64,000 bases of DNA from the NCBI RefSeq assembly GCF_039541575.1, contig NZ_BAABGM010000008.1, positions 124,001-188,000 of the forward strand, read 5' to 3'. Every line of letters begins with the position of its first letter. Position 1 is the first letter of the stretch. Of this stretch, positions 43,282 through 54,539 are shown piece after piece. The position numbers and the translations under genes are program-made. The notes below the pieces were generated by a model that saw nothing but the letters and a program-made list of their open reading frames with translations, was not told the DNA's origin and made no database searches. Source of the DNA: Fodinibacter luteus. Its GTDB lineage: Bacteria > Actinomycetota > Actinomycetes > Actinomycetales > Dermatophilaceae.

Positions 43282-45357
43282 ATGCCTGCGCCCGACGTCG
43301 CCCCGCGGCCGCTCCGGCGCCGCGGGGCCGGCGGCGTCCTCAGCGCCGCCGGCGGCGCACCCGCGACCGGCGCGATCGCCACCCTCGTACCAGCGGTGGT
43401 GGCCGTGGTGGCCTCGGTCGTCGCAGTCATCGTCGTCCTCACCGGCGAGGTCTGGTCGCTGGCGCCCGCTCCCCAGGTGCTCGTCGACGCGGCGGTCGGC
43501 CTTGGCTTCCCGGTGATCGCGGTGGGCATCGCCGTGGCCGAGGTCACGGCCGGCGCCCGCACCCTCGGTCGGGTGATGTTGGTCAGCGGGGTCGCGGCCG
43601 CGTTCGCGGCGCTGTGCACCGCGCTTGCCCTCGTTCTTCCGCCGGATGCCACCTCCACCGCGGTCCTGGTGCAGCTGCAGGGCTGGCTGTGGGTGCCGGG
43701 CTTCTTCCCGCTCATCACCTTGGTGCCGTTGCTCTACCCGGACGGTCTGCTGCTCGGGCGGGGATGGCGGCTTGCGGCGCGCTGCGCCGTGGTCGGGACC
43801 GCCCTGCTGTCGGTGGGGGTGTGCCTGTACCCCGAACCCTTCCTGGGTCAGGTCCCTGTCGAGAAGCCGGTCACCTCGGAGACGGTCGCCATGGCATTCA
43901 CCGTGCCGGGTGCGCTGCTGGTGGGGCCGGCGGTGCTCGCAGGGCTCGCGGCGCTGGTGGTGCGGGTGCGCTCCTCGCACGGGGTGGCCCGGCGCCAGGT
44001 GGCCGTGCTCGTCGTGCCGGCCGCTCTGCTCCTCGCGGTCACTCTCGCGCAGGGGGCGATCCCCTCACCGTGGGACGTGCTCGCCCAGGCCGTCGCGATC
44101 CTCCTGTTGCCGCTGGCCATCGGTGTCGCCGTGACCCGGCACGGGCTCTACGACCTCGACCTCGCGGTGCGCCGGGCTCTGGTCGCCGCGAGCCTGGCCG
44201 TCTGCCTCGCGGGGCTCTACGTCAGCGCCCTGGCGCTGCTTCGCGCCTTTCTCGGCCCTGGCCCCACGGCAGGCGCCGCACTCGCCGCCGGTATCACCGG
44301 CGTGGTGCTCCAGCCCCTCGCCAAGCGACTCTCCGCCGGGGTGGACCGGCTCTACTACGGCGAACGCGCGGACCCCTACGCCGTGCTCGCCCTCCTGGGT
44401 CAGGACCTCGCGACCGCTGGCCTGGACGTGTCGAGCGTGCCGGATGTCGTCTGTGACCGCGTCGTCACCTCGCTGCGGTTGGGGGGCGCCGAGGTCGAGC
44501 TCGACGTCGATCACGAGCGCCGGGCCGTGGCAGAGGCGGGGGGCTCGGTGCCCGAGGGCGCACCGGCCTTCGAGTTCCGCCACCGCGGTGAGGTCGTCGG
44601 GCGGCTTCGGGTGGCTCCACGCCCGGGCGAGCGCAGGCTCGACCCTCGGGACGCCGAGATCCTGGCTCACGTCGCCGACCAGGCCGCACCGGCCCTGGCA
44701 GCACTCCAGCTCCACCAGCAGCTCCAGCGAAGCCGACAGGCCCTCGTCGCCACCCGCGAGGTCGAGAGGAGGCGTCTGAGACGGGAGCTGCACGACGGCC
44801 TCGGGGCGACGCTCGCCGGGATGAGGCTGCAGGTGGAGTCGGCGCGCCGACTCGTCGGGGACGCAACCGCCCAACGGCTCCTGGACGGCACGGGTGAAGG
44901 CATCGCGCAGGCGGTCGCCGAGGTGCGACACATCTGTGAAGGTCTGCGCCCACCGGGGGTGGACGACCTCGGGCTGGGCCGTGCCATCGCCCTTGCCGCG
45001 GACCGCGTGCGTGCCCCGGGACTCGACGTCACCGTCGAGGTCGGCTCCCTTCCCGACGTGGGACCGGCGAGCGAGGCCGCCGCCTACCGGATCGCCGCCG
45101 AGGCACTGGCGAACGTGGTGCGGCACAGCGGCGCGAGCCAGGTCACCGTGAGCCTCGCCGTCGAGGACACCGTCCTCGTCCTCACCATCGAGGACGACGG
45201 GGTCGGTCTTCAGCCCGGTGACGGCCGCGGCGTCGGGCTCACCTCGATGCACCACCGCGCGGAGGAGCTCGGTGGTCGACTCGTGGTCTCCACTCCCACG
45301 AGCCTGCGCGGCACCCGCATCCAGGCCTTCCTACCCATCTCGGAGGTGTCCTCGTGA
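43282..45357 (+). CDS. Membrane sensor histidine kinase (NarL/DesK-type partner)
   Basis: A 691-residue kinase. The first 340 residues hold about ten hydrophobic helices (for example VVAVVASVVAVIVVL, LVTLAQGAIPSPW region, VCLAGLYVSALALLRAFLG), then a GAF-like segment, a HisKA_3 dimerisation helix with the phospho-acceptor His in RRRLRRELHDGLGATLAG, and an HATPase_c domain (ALANVVRHSGASQ, IEDDGVGL, GVGLTSMHHRAEELGG). ATG 43282 has a TACACT box 7 nt upstream; an in-frame ATG at 43264 precedes that box and is less likely. It is coupled by GTGA overlap to the response regulator. The signal is unknown. Confidence 0.9.
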   Translation: MPAPDVAPRPLRRRGAGGVLSAAGGAPATGAIATLVPAVVAVVASVVAVIVVLTGEVWSLAPAPQVLVDAAVGLGFPVIAVGIAVAEVTAGARTLGRVMLVSGVAAAFAALCTALALVLPPDATSTAVLVQLQGWLWVPGFFPLITLVPLLYPDGLLLGRGWRLAARCAVVGTALLSVGVCLYPEPFLGQVPVEKPVTSETVAMAFTVPGALLVGPAVLAGLAALVVRVRSSHGVARRQVAVLVVPAALLLAVTLAQGAIPSPWDVLAQAVAILLLPLAIGVAVTRHGLYDLDLAVRRALVAASLAVCLAGLYVSALALLRAFLGPGPTAGAALAAGITGVVLQPLAKRLSAGVDRLYYGERADPYAVLALLGQDLATAGLDVSSVPDVVCDRVVTSLRLGGAEVELDVDHERRAVAEAGGSVPEGAPAFEFRHRGEVVGRLRVAPRPGERRLDPRDAEILAHVADQAAPALAALQLHQQLQRSRQALVATREVERRRLRRELHDGLGATLAGMRLQVESARRLVGDATAQRLLDGTGEGIAQAVAEVRHICEGLRPPGVDDLGLGRAIALAADRVRAPGLDVTVEVGSLPDVGPASEAAAYRIAAEALANVVRHSGASQVTVSLAVEDTVLVLTIEDDGVGLQPGDGRGVGLTSMHHRAEELGGRLVVSTPTSLRGTRIQAFLPISEVSS

Positions 45358-46001
45358 CCTCGTTACTGCTCGTCGACGACCACCCGCTGTTTCTCGACGG
45401 GGTGCGCGCAGCGCTGGCCGGTGAGCAAGACCTGCAGGTCATCGGTGAGGCCCACGACGTCGCCACCGCACTCGCGCTCACCGAAGAGCTGCTCCCCGAC
45501 GTCGTCCTGATGGACCTCAACCTCCCGGACGGCTCGGGCGCCGACGCGACCCGCGAGATCACGGCCCTCTGCCCTGCCACGAAGGTCCTGGTCATCACGA
45601 TGTCGGCCGACGACGCCGCAGTAGTCGCCGCGATGAGATCGGGAGCCCGCGGCTACTTCGTCAAGGGTGGCGGACGGGAGGACCTGCTCCACGCGGTGCG
45701 GACCGTCGCCGCCGGAGGCGCCGTGTTCAGCCCGGCGGTAGCCGATCGACTCGGCGCGTGGTTCTCCGGACTGGCGGCCCAGCCCGGACGCGAGCTGTTC
45801 CCACAGCTGACCGACCGGGAGCGCGAGGTCCTCGACCTCCTCGCCCGTGGCTATGACAACCGGCGCATCGCCAAGGCGCTCTTCCTCTCCGACAAGACCG
45901 TCCGCAACCACGTGTCGTCGGTGCTCACCAAGCTGGGAGCCGCCGACCGCGCAGACGCGGTGCAGCGGGCACGTCGGGCAGGGCTCGGCGCGAACGACTA
46001 G
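45354..46001 (+). CDS. NarL/LuxR-family response regulator
   Basis: The 215-residue partner of the upstream kinase. The receiver domain has the acidic pair DD in LLVDDHPLFLDGVRAAL, phospho-acceptor Asp54 in VVLMDLNLPDGSG, the switch Thr/Ser in VLVITMSADD and the Lys in GYFVKGGG. The C-terminal LuxR helix-turn-helix reads LTDREREVLDLLARGYDNRRIAKALFLSDKTVRNHVSSVLTKLG over two helices (in two parts). Its TAG stop lies inside the right inverted repeat, so the gene fits exactly to the cassette boundary. Confidence 0.93.
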   Translation: MTSLLLVDDHPLFLDGVRAALAGEQDLQVIGEAHDVATALALTEELLPDVVLMDLNLPDGSGADATREITALCPATKVLVITMSADDAAVVAAMRSGARGYFVKGGGREDLLHAVRTVAAGGAVFSPAVADRLGAWFSGLAAQPGRELFPQLTDREREVLDLLARGYDNRRIAKALFLSDKTVRNHVSSVLTKLGAADRADAVQRARRAGLGAND

Positions 46002-46045
46002 TGTCCTGCGCCTGAGATTCCTGTAAGAAGTCGTCCGATCGAGTC
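45992..46045 (-). repeat. Right 54-bp inverted repeat of the cassette
   Basis: Reverse complement of the left repeat apart from two mismatches. It contains the last codons and stop of the response regulator (stop at 45999-46001). The 56 bp that follow, to the end of the DUF3037 gene, are noticeably AT-richer (for example CTATCTTGCGAATTTTCGG) and match nothing I recognise. Confidence 0.9.
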
Positions 46046-46101
46046 GAGGATTTCGTCGTCGGCGCTCTTCTAGCTATCTTGCGAATTTTCGGTGCAACGC
46101 A

Positions 46102-46479
46102 CTAGCGCACGAGCCGGTCGAGCAGCCGGTCGGCCTCGGCGGCCGGGTCCGCGACCGAGCCGCCGTGGACGGGACCGGGCTGGAGCACCGTCGAGCGGGG
46201 GGCGGTGATCCAGCCGAAGCGCTTGCCTTGGGTCGACAGGGTGGCGTCGACCTCGCTCGGGGGCCTCTCGCACATCGTGCCGACGGCCTCGAGGGCGGCA
46301 CGCAGGCCGGGGAGGTCGGCATCCGGCGCGACGGCGAGGATGCGCGGCTCGTCGAGGTGGAAGGCGCAGCGCAGCACGCCCGCCGACTGGGAGTGGACGA
46401 CGACCCCGACGTTGAGGCACTCGCCGCGGTCGACGCGCGGGACGTACCGCAGCACGACGTACTGGTACGGGTGGCTCAT
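46102..46479 (-). CDS. DUF3037 domain protein
   Basis: The 125-residue protein begins SHPYQYVVLRYVPRVDRGECLNVGVVVHS, the defining motif of DUF3037, and continues with a helical segment (LPGLRAALEAVGTMCERPP) and RFGWITAPRST. The ATG overlaps the stop of the HipA-like kinase gene (ATGA), so the two are co-translated; this pair is found together in many bacteria. Biochemical function is unknown. A longer open frame upstream is a shadow of the kinase gene. Confidence 0.85.
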   Translation of the reverse strand: MSHPYQYVVLRYVPRVDRGECLNVGVVVHSQSAGVLRCAFHLDEPRILAVAPDADLPGLRAALEAVGTMCERPPSEVDATLSTQGKRFGWITAPRSTVLQPGPVHGGSVADPAAEADRLLDRLVR

Positions 46480-47240
46480 GACGCCGCTCCGATCCAGGCC
46501 CGGGGGTCCGCGAGGCGCAGGGTGAGGTGCTCGACGTAGGCGGCGCGGGCGGCATCGGGGTCGGGCAGGCTCGACGTCGGCTCGAGCCACTCGTCGGGCA
46601 CGAGCGCCACGACCTCCTCGACGACGGCGTCGGTGACGAGCGGGGCGAGCCGCTCGTGCGTCTGCGCCACCGGGGTGGCCACGGCGGCGAGCACGTGCCG
46701 GCTCGGGTCGAACGGCTGGTCGACGAACCGTCGCACGTCCGGCGGCCGGCTCGGCCAGGAGTGGTGGAACCACAGGGAGGCGCCGTGGTCGATGGCCCAG
46801 GTGCGCCCGTGCCAGACGAGCAGGTTGGGGTTGGCCCAGGTGCGGTCGACGTTCGCGGTGTAGGCGTCGAGCCACAGGATCGCCCCGGCGTCCTCGGCGT
46901 CCGGTGCCCGGGACCCGTCGTAGCCGAACGACCCCGGGAGGAAGTCGACGCCCAGGTTCCGACCGGGGCTGGCGTTGAGGAGGTCCTGGACCTCCTCGTC
47001 GGCCTCGTACCGGGCGATGGCGCTCGGCAGGTCGACGACCGCGAGGCGGGGGGTGGGGATGCCGAGGCGGCGGGCGAGCTCGCCGACGAGCACCTCGGCG
47101 ACGAGCACCTTGCGCCCCTGCCCGGCGCCGGTGAACTTCACGACGTAGGTGCCGAGGTCGTCGGCCTCGACGAGCCCCGGCAGGGATCCGCCCTCGCGCA
47201 GGGGTGCGACGAAGCGCGTCGCCGTCACGGTCTCGAGCAC
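46476..47240 (-). CDS. HipA-like kinase paired with DUF3037
   Basis: The 254-residue protein resembles the HipA-family kinase group that lacks the N-terminal HipA domain. Kinase features are a glycine-poor N lobe with TYVVKFTGAGQGRKVLVAEVLVGELARRLG (Lys and Glu pair), the catalytic-loop-like LDAYTANVDRTWANPNLLVW with Asp and Asn, and WAIDHGASLWFHH as the metal-binding segment. No HipB antitoxin gene is adjacent; DUF3037 takes the partner place. GTG start has a TAGCCT box 7 nt upstream on the minus strand. Toxin activity should not be assumed. Confidence 0.78.
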   Translation of the reverse strand: MLETVTATRFVAPLREGGSLPGLVEADDLGTYVVKFTGAGQGRKVLVAEVLVGELARRLGIPTPRLAVVDLPSAIARYEADEEVQDLLNASPGRNLGVDFLPGSFGYDGSRAPDAEDAGAILWLDAYTANVDRTWANPNLLVWHGRTWAIDHGASLWFHHSWPSRPPDVRRFVDQPFDPSRHVLAAVATPVAQTHERLAPLVTDAVVEEVVALVPDEWLEPTSSLPDPDAARAAYVEHLTLRLADPRAWIGAAS

Positions 47241-47278
47241 ACCCGACAGGCTACGGGAGTGCCAGTAGGGTTGCGGTG

Positions 47279-48772
47279 ATGACGAGCGAGCAGCGACGCC
47301 TGGCCGGCCGGTACGTCCTCGAGGCGCCGATCGGCCGCGGCGGCATGGGCGAGGTGTGGCGCGGTACCGACTCGGTGCTGGGCCGCGAGGTCGCCGTCAA
47401 GATCATCGACCTGCGCCGGGTCCCCGACGAGTCGGGGGCCGCGCGCTTCGAGCGCGAGGCCCGGGTCACCGCCGGGCTCAACCACCCCGGCGTGGTGACC
47501 GTGCACGACAGCGGGGTCGAGGACCACACCGCCTACCTCGTCATGGAGCTGCTGCCCGGACCGAGCCTCGCCGACCGCATCGCCGAGGGCACCGTGCCCG
47601 TCGAGGAGGTCGTCGAGGTGGGGCGGCAGGTTGCGTCGGCACTCGACGCCGCCCACGCCCGCGGCCTCGTGCACCGCGACATCAAGCCGGCCAACATCGC
47701 CTACGCCTCTGACGGCCGGGTCCGGGTGCTCGACTTCGGCATCACCCAGCTCGCGGAGTCCACCGGGTCGCAGGCCCTCACCGCCACCCACACCGTCATG
47801 GGTACGGCCGAGTACCTCGCGCCCGAGCAGGCCCTCGGCGGTCGCGTCGACGGGCGGGCCGACCTCTACGCCCTCGGGTGCGTGCTGTACGCGCTGCTCG
47901 CCGGACGTCCGCCGTTCCGCGCCGCGACCCCGGTCGCGACGATGATGATGCACGCGCACGACCTCGTCCCCGACGTGCGCGACCTGCGCCCCGACACGCC
48001 GGACTGGCTCGCCGACCTCGTCCACGGGCTGCTCGCGAAGGACCCCGCCGACCGCCCGGCCGGGGCCGCCACCGTGGCCGCCGCCCTCGTCGCGCGCGAG
48101 CCGCTGACCGGTGGGGGCACCACCGTGCTGCCGGCGGCCGGTGCCGCCACGACGCAGCGGCTCGACCCGGGACCGCCCCCGCCGGTCGTGCCGGTCCCGC
48201 CGAGCGCGCCGCTCGACCCCGAGCCCGAGCCCGAGGGGCGGGGCACCGGGGCGCTCACCTGGGTGCTCGCGGCCGTCGCGCTCGCCGCCGTCGGTCTCGT
48301 GCTGTGGCTCCTCCTGCGCCCGGACGACACCCAGCAGGCGGGAGCGACGCCGACGTCCACCGCGACGGTCACGACGTCGGCGCCGAGCAGCGAACCCACG
48401 CCGACGACGGCGAGCCCCACCCCGACGCCCACGCCCACGCCGACGACGCAGGAGCCCACGCCGACGACGCAGGAGCCCGATCCTGCGGAGGCCGTCGCCG
48501 GTGCGCTGTCCGTCTTCGCCGACGAGCTCGGCGTCCTCCAGCGCGACGACGTCGTCGACCGGGACACCGCCAAGACCCTCGACGACATCGTGCGGGACAT
48601 CGAGAGGGCGCTGCGCGAGGACGACGCGGGGAAGGTCGCCGACGAGACCGACAAGCTCGTCGAGGAGTACGGCAAGGCGGTCGAGTCCGGCGCCATCCCG
48701 CCGGAGGGCGGCGAGCGCCTCGACCCCCTCCTCGCCGACGTCACCGACGCCGTCGACGCCTTCGCGGACTGA
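47279..48772 (+). CDS. Membrane Ser/Thr protein kinase (PknB-like)
   Basis: The 497-residue protein has an N-terminal eukaryotic-type kinase domain (glycine loop IGRGGMGEVWRG, VAVKII Lys, catalytic loop LVHRDIKPANI, DFGITQ, and GTAEYLAPEQ), a linker rich in Pro, one membrane helix (LTWVLAAVALAAVGLVLWLLL, about residues 323-343), and an outer segment. That outer part starts with a Thr/Pro-rich stretch of about 50 residues (PTPTPTPTPTT), which may be glycosylated, then a helical domain of about 95 residues; there are no PASTA repeats. A TAGGGT box ends 7 nt before the ATG. The substrate is unknown. Confidence 0.9.
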   Translation: MTSEQRRLAGRYVLEAPIGRGGMGEVWRGTDSVLGREVAVKIIDLRRVPDESGAARFEREARVTAGLNHPGVVTVHDSGVEDHTAYLVMELLPGPSLADRIAEGTVPVEEVVEVGRQVASALDAAHARGLVHRDIKPANIAYASDGRVRVLDFGITQLAESTGSQALTATHTVMGTAEYLAPEQALGGRVDGRADLYALGCVLYALLAGRPPFRAATPVATMMMHAHDLVPDVRDLRPDTPDWLADLVHGLLAKDPADRPAGAATVAAALVAREPLTGGGTTVLPAAGAATTQRLDPGPPPPVVPVPPSAPLDPEPEPEGRGTGALTWVLAAVALAAVGLVLWLLLRPDDTQQAGATPTSTATVTTSAPSSEPTPTTASPTPTPTPTPTTQEPTPTTQEPDPAEAVAGALSVFADELGVLQRDDVVDRDTAKTLDDIVRDIERALREDDAGKVADETDKLVEEYGKAVESGAIPPEGGERLDPLLADVTDAVDAFAD

Positions 48773-48844
48773 GCGCTCCCGCCGGGCCTGTGTTCTCGGG
48801 CGCACCCCCGTGCCACGCGCACGCGCGGTCGGTACGGTCGAGGG

Positions 48845-50215
48845 GTGACCGTCGAGCTGCTCGTCGACGGGGCCGAGCTCGTGACGACGCTCGACGCCGA
48901 GGACCGCGAGATCGCGGGGGGATGGGTCGCGCTGCGCGGTGGCCTCGTGGAGTCGGTCGGAGGGCCGTTCGACGAGCGCCCGGCCGCCGAGCGGGTGCTG
49001 CGGGCCGACGGCTGCCTCGTCACCCCCGGCCTCGTCAACACGCACCACCACATGTACCAGAACCTCACCCGGGCCTACCGGCCGACGGTCAACGCCTCGC
49101 TCTTCACGTGGCTCACGACGCTGTACCCGCTGTGGGCCGGGCTCGACGAGGAGGCCGTCCACGTCTCGACGTGGGTCGGGCTGGCCGAGCTCGCCCTCGG
49201 CGGGTGCACGACGACGACCGACCACCTCTACGTGCACCCCCGGGGCGCGGGGGACCTCGTGTCGGCCGAGGTGGCGGCGGCCCACGAGCTCGGGATGCGC
49301 TTCCACCCGACCCGGGGCTCGATGAGCCTGTCGGAGAAGGACGGTGGGCTGCCCCCGGACTCGGTCGTCCAGGACGACGACGACATCCTCGCCGACAGCG
49401 AGCGGCTCGTGGCCCTCCACCACGACCGCTCGTGGGGGGCGATGGTACGGGTGGCGCTCGCGCCCTGCTCGCCGTTCTCCGTCTCCTCCGACCTCATGCG
49501 TCGCACCGCCGAGCTCGCCGAGCGGCTCGACGTGCGGTTGCACACCCACCTCGCCGAGGACCCCGACGAGGACCGCTTCGCGGCCCGCACCTTCGGCTGC
49601 CGCACGGTCGAGCACTTCGAGGACGTCGGGTGGATGAGCGAGCGCAGCTGGGTCGCGCACTGCATCTACCCCGACGGCGGTGAGGTGCGCCGGCTCGGCG
49701 CCGCCGGGGTGGGTGTGGCCCACTGTCCCTCGTCGAACATGCTCATCGGTGGCGGCGGCACCGCCCCGGTCGCCGAGCTGCGGGCCGCGGGCGCCCCCGT
49801 CGGGCTCGGCTGCGACGGCTCCGCCTCCACCGACCACGCCTCGCTGTGGCTCGAGGCGCGCACGGCACTGCTCCTCGGCCACCAGCGCAGGGGGCCGACG
49901 GGCATGACCGCGCGCGACGTGCTCGACATCGCCACCCGCGGGTCCGCCGCGTGCCTGGGTCGCGCCGGTGAGCTCGGCACCCTCACCCCCGGGGCGGTGG
50001 GTGACCTCGTGTGCTGGCCGCTCACCGGCATCCGCTTCGCCGGCGCCCTGACCGACCCCGTCGAGGCGTGGCTGCGCTGCGGCCCCCTCGCCCCCCGCCA
50101 CACCGTCGTCGCCGGCCGGCCGGTCGTCGAGGACGGGGCCCTCGTGCGCCCCGGCCTCGAGGACATGCTCCGCCGCCACCACACCATCGCCAGCCGCCTC
50201 CAACGGCTGGTGTGA
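48845..50215 (+). CDS. 8-oxoguanine-deaminase-like amidohydrolase
   Basis: Zinc amidohydrolase of the COG0402 group. The 456-residue protein shows metal ligands in VNTHHHMYQNLTRAY, the RLHTHLAEDPDED histidine, WVAHCIYPDG and the Asp of GLGCDGSASTDH. The motifs fit the 8-oxoguanine deaminase / hydroxyatrazine hydrolase branch; the former turns 8-oxoguanine to uric acid and ammonia. It is the first gene of an eleven-gene block with purine-catabolic neighbours, which supports this reading, but guanine deaminase or another aryl deaminase remains possible. TACGGT lies 6 nt before the GTG, so this is the probable start of the operon. Confidence 0.82.
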   Translation: MTVELLVDGAELVTTLDAEDREIAGGWVALRGGLVESVGGPFDERPAAERVLRADGCLVTPGLVNTHHHMYQNLTRAYRPTVNASLFTWLTTLYPLWAGLDEEAVHVSTWVGLAELALGGCTTTTDHLYVHPRGAGDLVSAEVAAAHELGMRFHPTRGSMSLSEKDGGLPPDSVVQDDDDILADSERLVALHHDRSWGAMVRVALAPCSPFSVSSDLMRRTAELAERLDVRLHTHLAEDPDEDRFAARTFGCRTVEHFEDVGWMSERSWVAHCIYPDGGEVRRLGAAGVGVAHCPSSNMLIGGGGTAPVAELRAAGAPVGLGCDGSASTDHASLWLEARTALLLGHQRRGPTGMTARDVLDIATRGSAACLGRAGELGTLTPGAVGDLVCWPLTGIRFAGALTDPVEAWLRCGPLAPRHTVVAGRPVVEDGALVRPGLEDMLRRHHTIASRLQRLV

Positions 50216-50234
50216 CCCCCCGAACGGAGACGTC

Positions 50235-53119
<2,885 letters not shown>

Positions 53120-53186
53120 CCGTGGTCATGGCGGCACGGGCCGCCCCAGGAGCATTCTGGGAAGCGGACGAAAGCAGGTGCGCACG

Positions 53187-54539
53187 ATGGCGGAGGTCTC
53201 GGGCCTCGTTCCCTCCCTCGCGTTGTGCGGCGCGACGGTGGTCACCGACCTCGACCCGCCCGAGGTCGTGCACGCCGACGTCGTGCTCGCGGGCGACCGG
53301 GTCGTCGCGGTCGGGGTCGCGCCCCCCTTCGTGCCCCGCCGGGACTGCTCCGGCACGCTCGTCGTACCCGGTGGCGTCTGTGCCCACCACCACCTCTACT
53401 CCGCGCTCGCCGTGGGGATGCCGTACCACCTGCCCCCGCCGACGACCTTCACCGAGATCCTCCAGCGGGTGTGGTGGCGGCTCGACCGCGCCCTCGACGA
53501 GGATGCCGTCCGGGCCTCGGCGCTGCGGGCCGGGCTCGACGCGCTGCGCGCCGGGACGACGACGGTCGTCGACCACCACGCGTCCCCCGAAGCGGTCGAC
53601 GGCTCGCTCGACGTCATCGCCGAGGCCCTGGCGCAGGTCGGCATCCGCAGCGTGCTCTGCTACGAGGTGACCGACCGCGACGGGCCGCGACGGGCCCGGG
53701 CGGGCCTCGCCGAGAACCGGCGCTTCCTCACCCGATCGCACACCCTGGCCCGGGGGATGGTGGGCGCCCACGCGTCCTTCACGCTCGGCGACGACACCCT
53801 CGGCGAGCTCGCCGACCTCGCGCGCGGCGCCGGGGTGGGCGTCCACGTGCACGTCGCCGAGGGCGAGGTCGACCAGGACGATGCCCGGGCGCGGGGGAGC
53901 GCGGGGGTCGTCGACCGCCTCGAGCGCGCGGGGGTCCTCACCGACCGGGCCCTGCTCGCCCACTGCGTGCACCTGTCCCCACCGGAGGTGGCCCGGATCG
54001 CCGGCTCCGGTGCCACCGTCGTGTGCTGCCCGCGGAGCAACATGGGCAACGCCGTCGGCCAGTCACCGTTCGCCCACGTCGGCGCCGGCGTGGCCCTGGG
54101 CACCGACGGCATCGGGGGAGACCTGATCGCCGAGTCGCAGGCCGGCTACCTGCGGGCTCGCGAGGCCGACCTCGGCACGACGACGGCGTGGCCGCTCGCC
54201 CGCCTCGCCGAGGGGGCCAGGTTCGCCGGACGGGTCCACGACGAGCCGCTGCTCGGCATCCTGCGTCCGGGGGCGCCGGCCGACCTCGTCGTGCTCGAGC
54301 ACCCGGCCCCGGGCACGGTGACCGCCGACACCCTCGCCGACCACTGGGTGCTCGGCCTGTCGTCGGCGCAGGTCCGCGACGTCGTCGTCGCGGGAGAGCT
54401 CGTCATCGCCGACCGCCGGTCGACGCGGCTCGACGAGGCGGAGGTCGCCGCGGACGGCGCTCGCGAGGCCGCCCGGCTCCGGGCCCGGCTCGAGTCGGTC
54501 CCTCCGCACCCCTTCGAGCCCCGAGGGAGCCAGTCATGA
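53187..54539 (+). CDS. ssnA: SsnA-type amidohydrolase
   Basis: Zinc-dependent amidohydrolase of the purine-cluster SsnA group. The 450-residue protein has VCAHHHLYSALAVGMPYH (HxH-type ligands), the SsnA-specific block LQRVWWRLDRALDEDAV and TTVVDHHASPEAVDGSLDVI, HVHVAEGEVDQDD, LLAHCVHLS and TDGIGGD. I recall E. coli SsnA with the same WWRLDRALDEE and VIDHHASP segments. ATG 53187 has AAAGCAGG upstream; a GTG at 53178 is also in frame. It is coupled to the next gene by ATGA. Its substrate has not been pinned down; the cluster suggests an intermediate of purine ring opening. Confidence 0.88.
   Translation: MAEVSGLVPSLALCGATVVTDLDPPEVVHADVVLAGDRVVAVGVAPPFVPRRDCSGTLVVPGGVCAHHHLYSALAVGMPYHLPPPTTFTEILQRVWWRLDRALDEDAVRASALRAGLDALRAGTTTVVDHHASPEAVDGSLDVIAEALAQVGIRSVLCYEVTDRDGPRRARAGLAENRRFLTRSHTLARGMVGAHASFTLGDDTLGELADLARGAGVGVHVHVAEGEVDQDDARARGSAGVVDRLERAGVLTDRALLAHCVHLSPPEVARIAGSGATVVCCPRSNMGNAVGQSPFAHVGAGVALGTDGIGGDLIAESQAGYLRAREADLGTTTAWPLARLAEGARFAGRVHDEPLLGILRPGAPADLVVLEHPAPGTVTADTLADHWVLGLSSAQVRDVVVAGELVIADRRSTRLDEAEVAADGAREAARLRARLESVPPHPFEPRGSQS

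Larger units (their letters stand above)
42066..46045. mobile_element. Cassette of 3,980 bp bounded by 54-bp inverted repeats
   Basis: The segment is enclosed by two inverted repeats (42066-42119 and 45992-46045, 52 of 54 positions identical). Inside are a YnfA-like gene fragment, a membrane protein gene, and a histidine kinase/response regulator pair. I find no transposase or recombinase in any frame. Codon use inside is less dominated by CTC and GTC than in the flanking genes. The layout resembles mobile insertion cassettes, in which transposon ends carry passenger genes and rely on a transposase elsewhere. Flanks CAGGA (42061-42065) and GAGGA (46046-46050) match at four of five bases, a weak hint of a target duplication. 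The alternative is two inverted remnants of one IS. Confidence 0.65.

Noticed and set aside
46102..47240. Classic HipBA toxin-antitoxin module
   Set aside because: No helix-turn-helix HipB gene is present and the kinase lacks the usual HipA N-terminal domain; the partner is DUF3037.
48346..48480. Threonine/proline repeat in the kinase gene as a possible tandem-repeat element or CRISPR-like array
   Set aside because: It is a coding low-complexity linker (short PT units) within an intact frame; no spacers or constant repeats.
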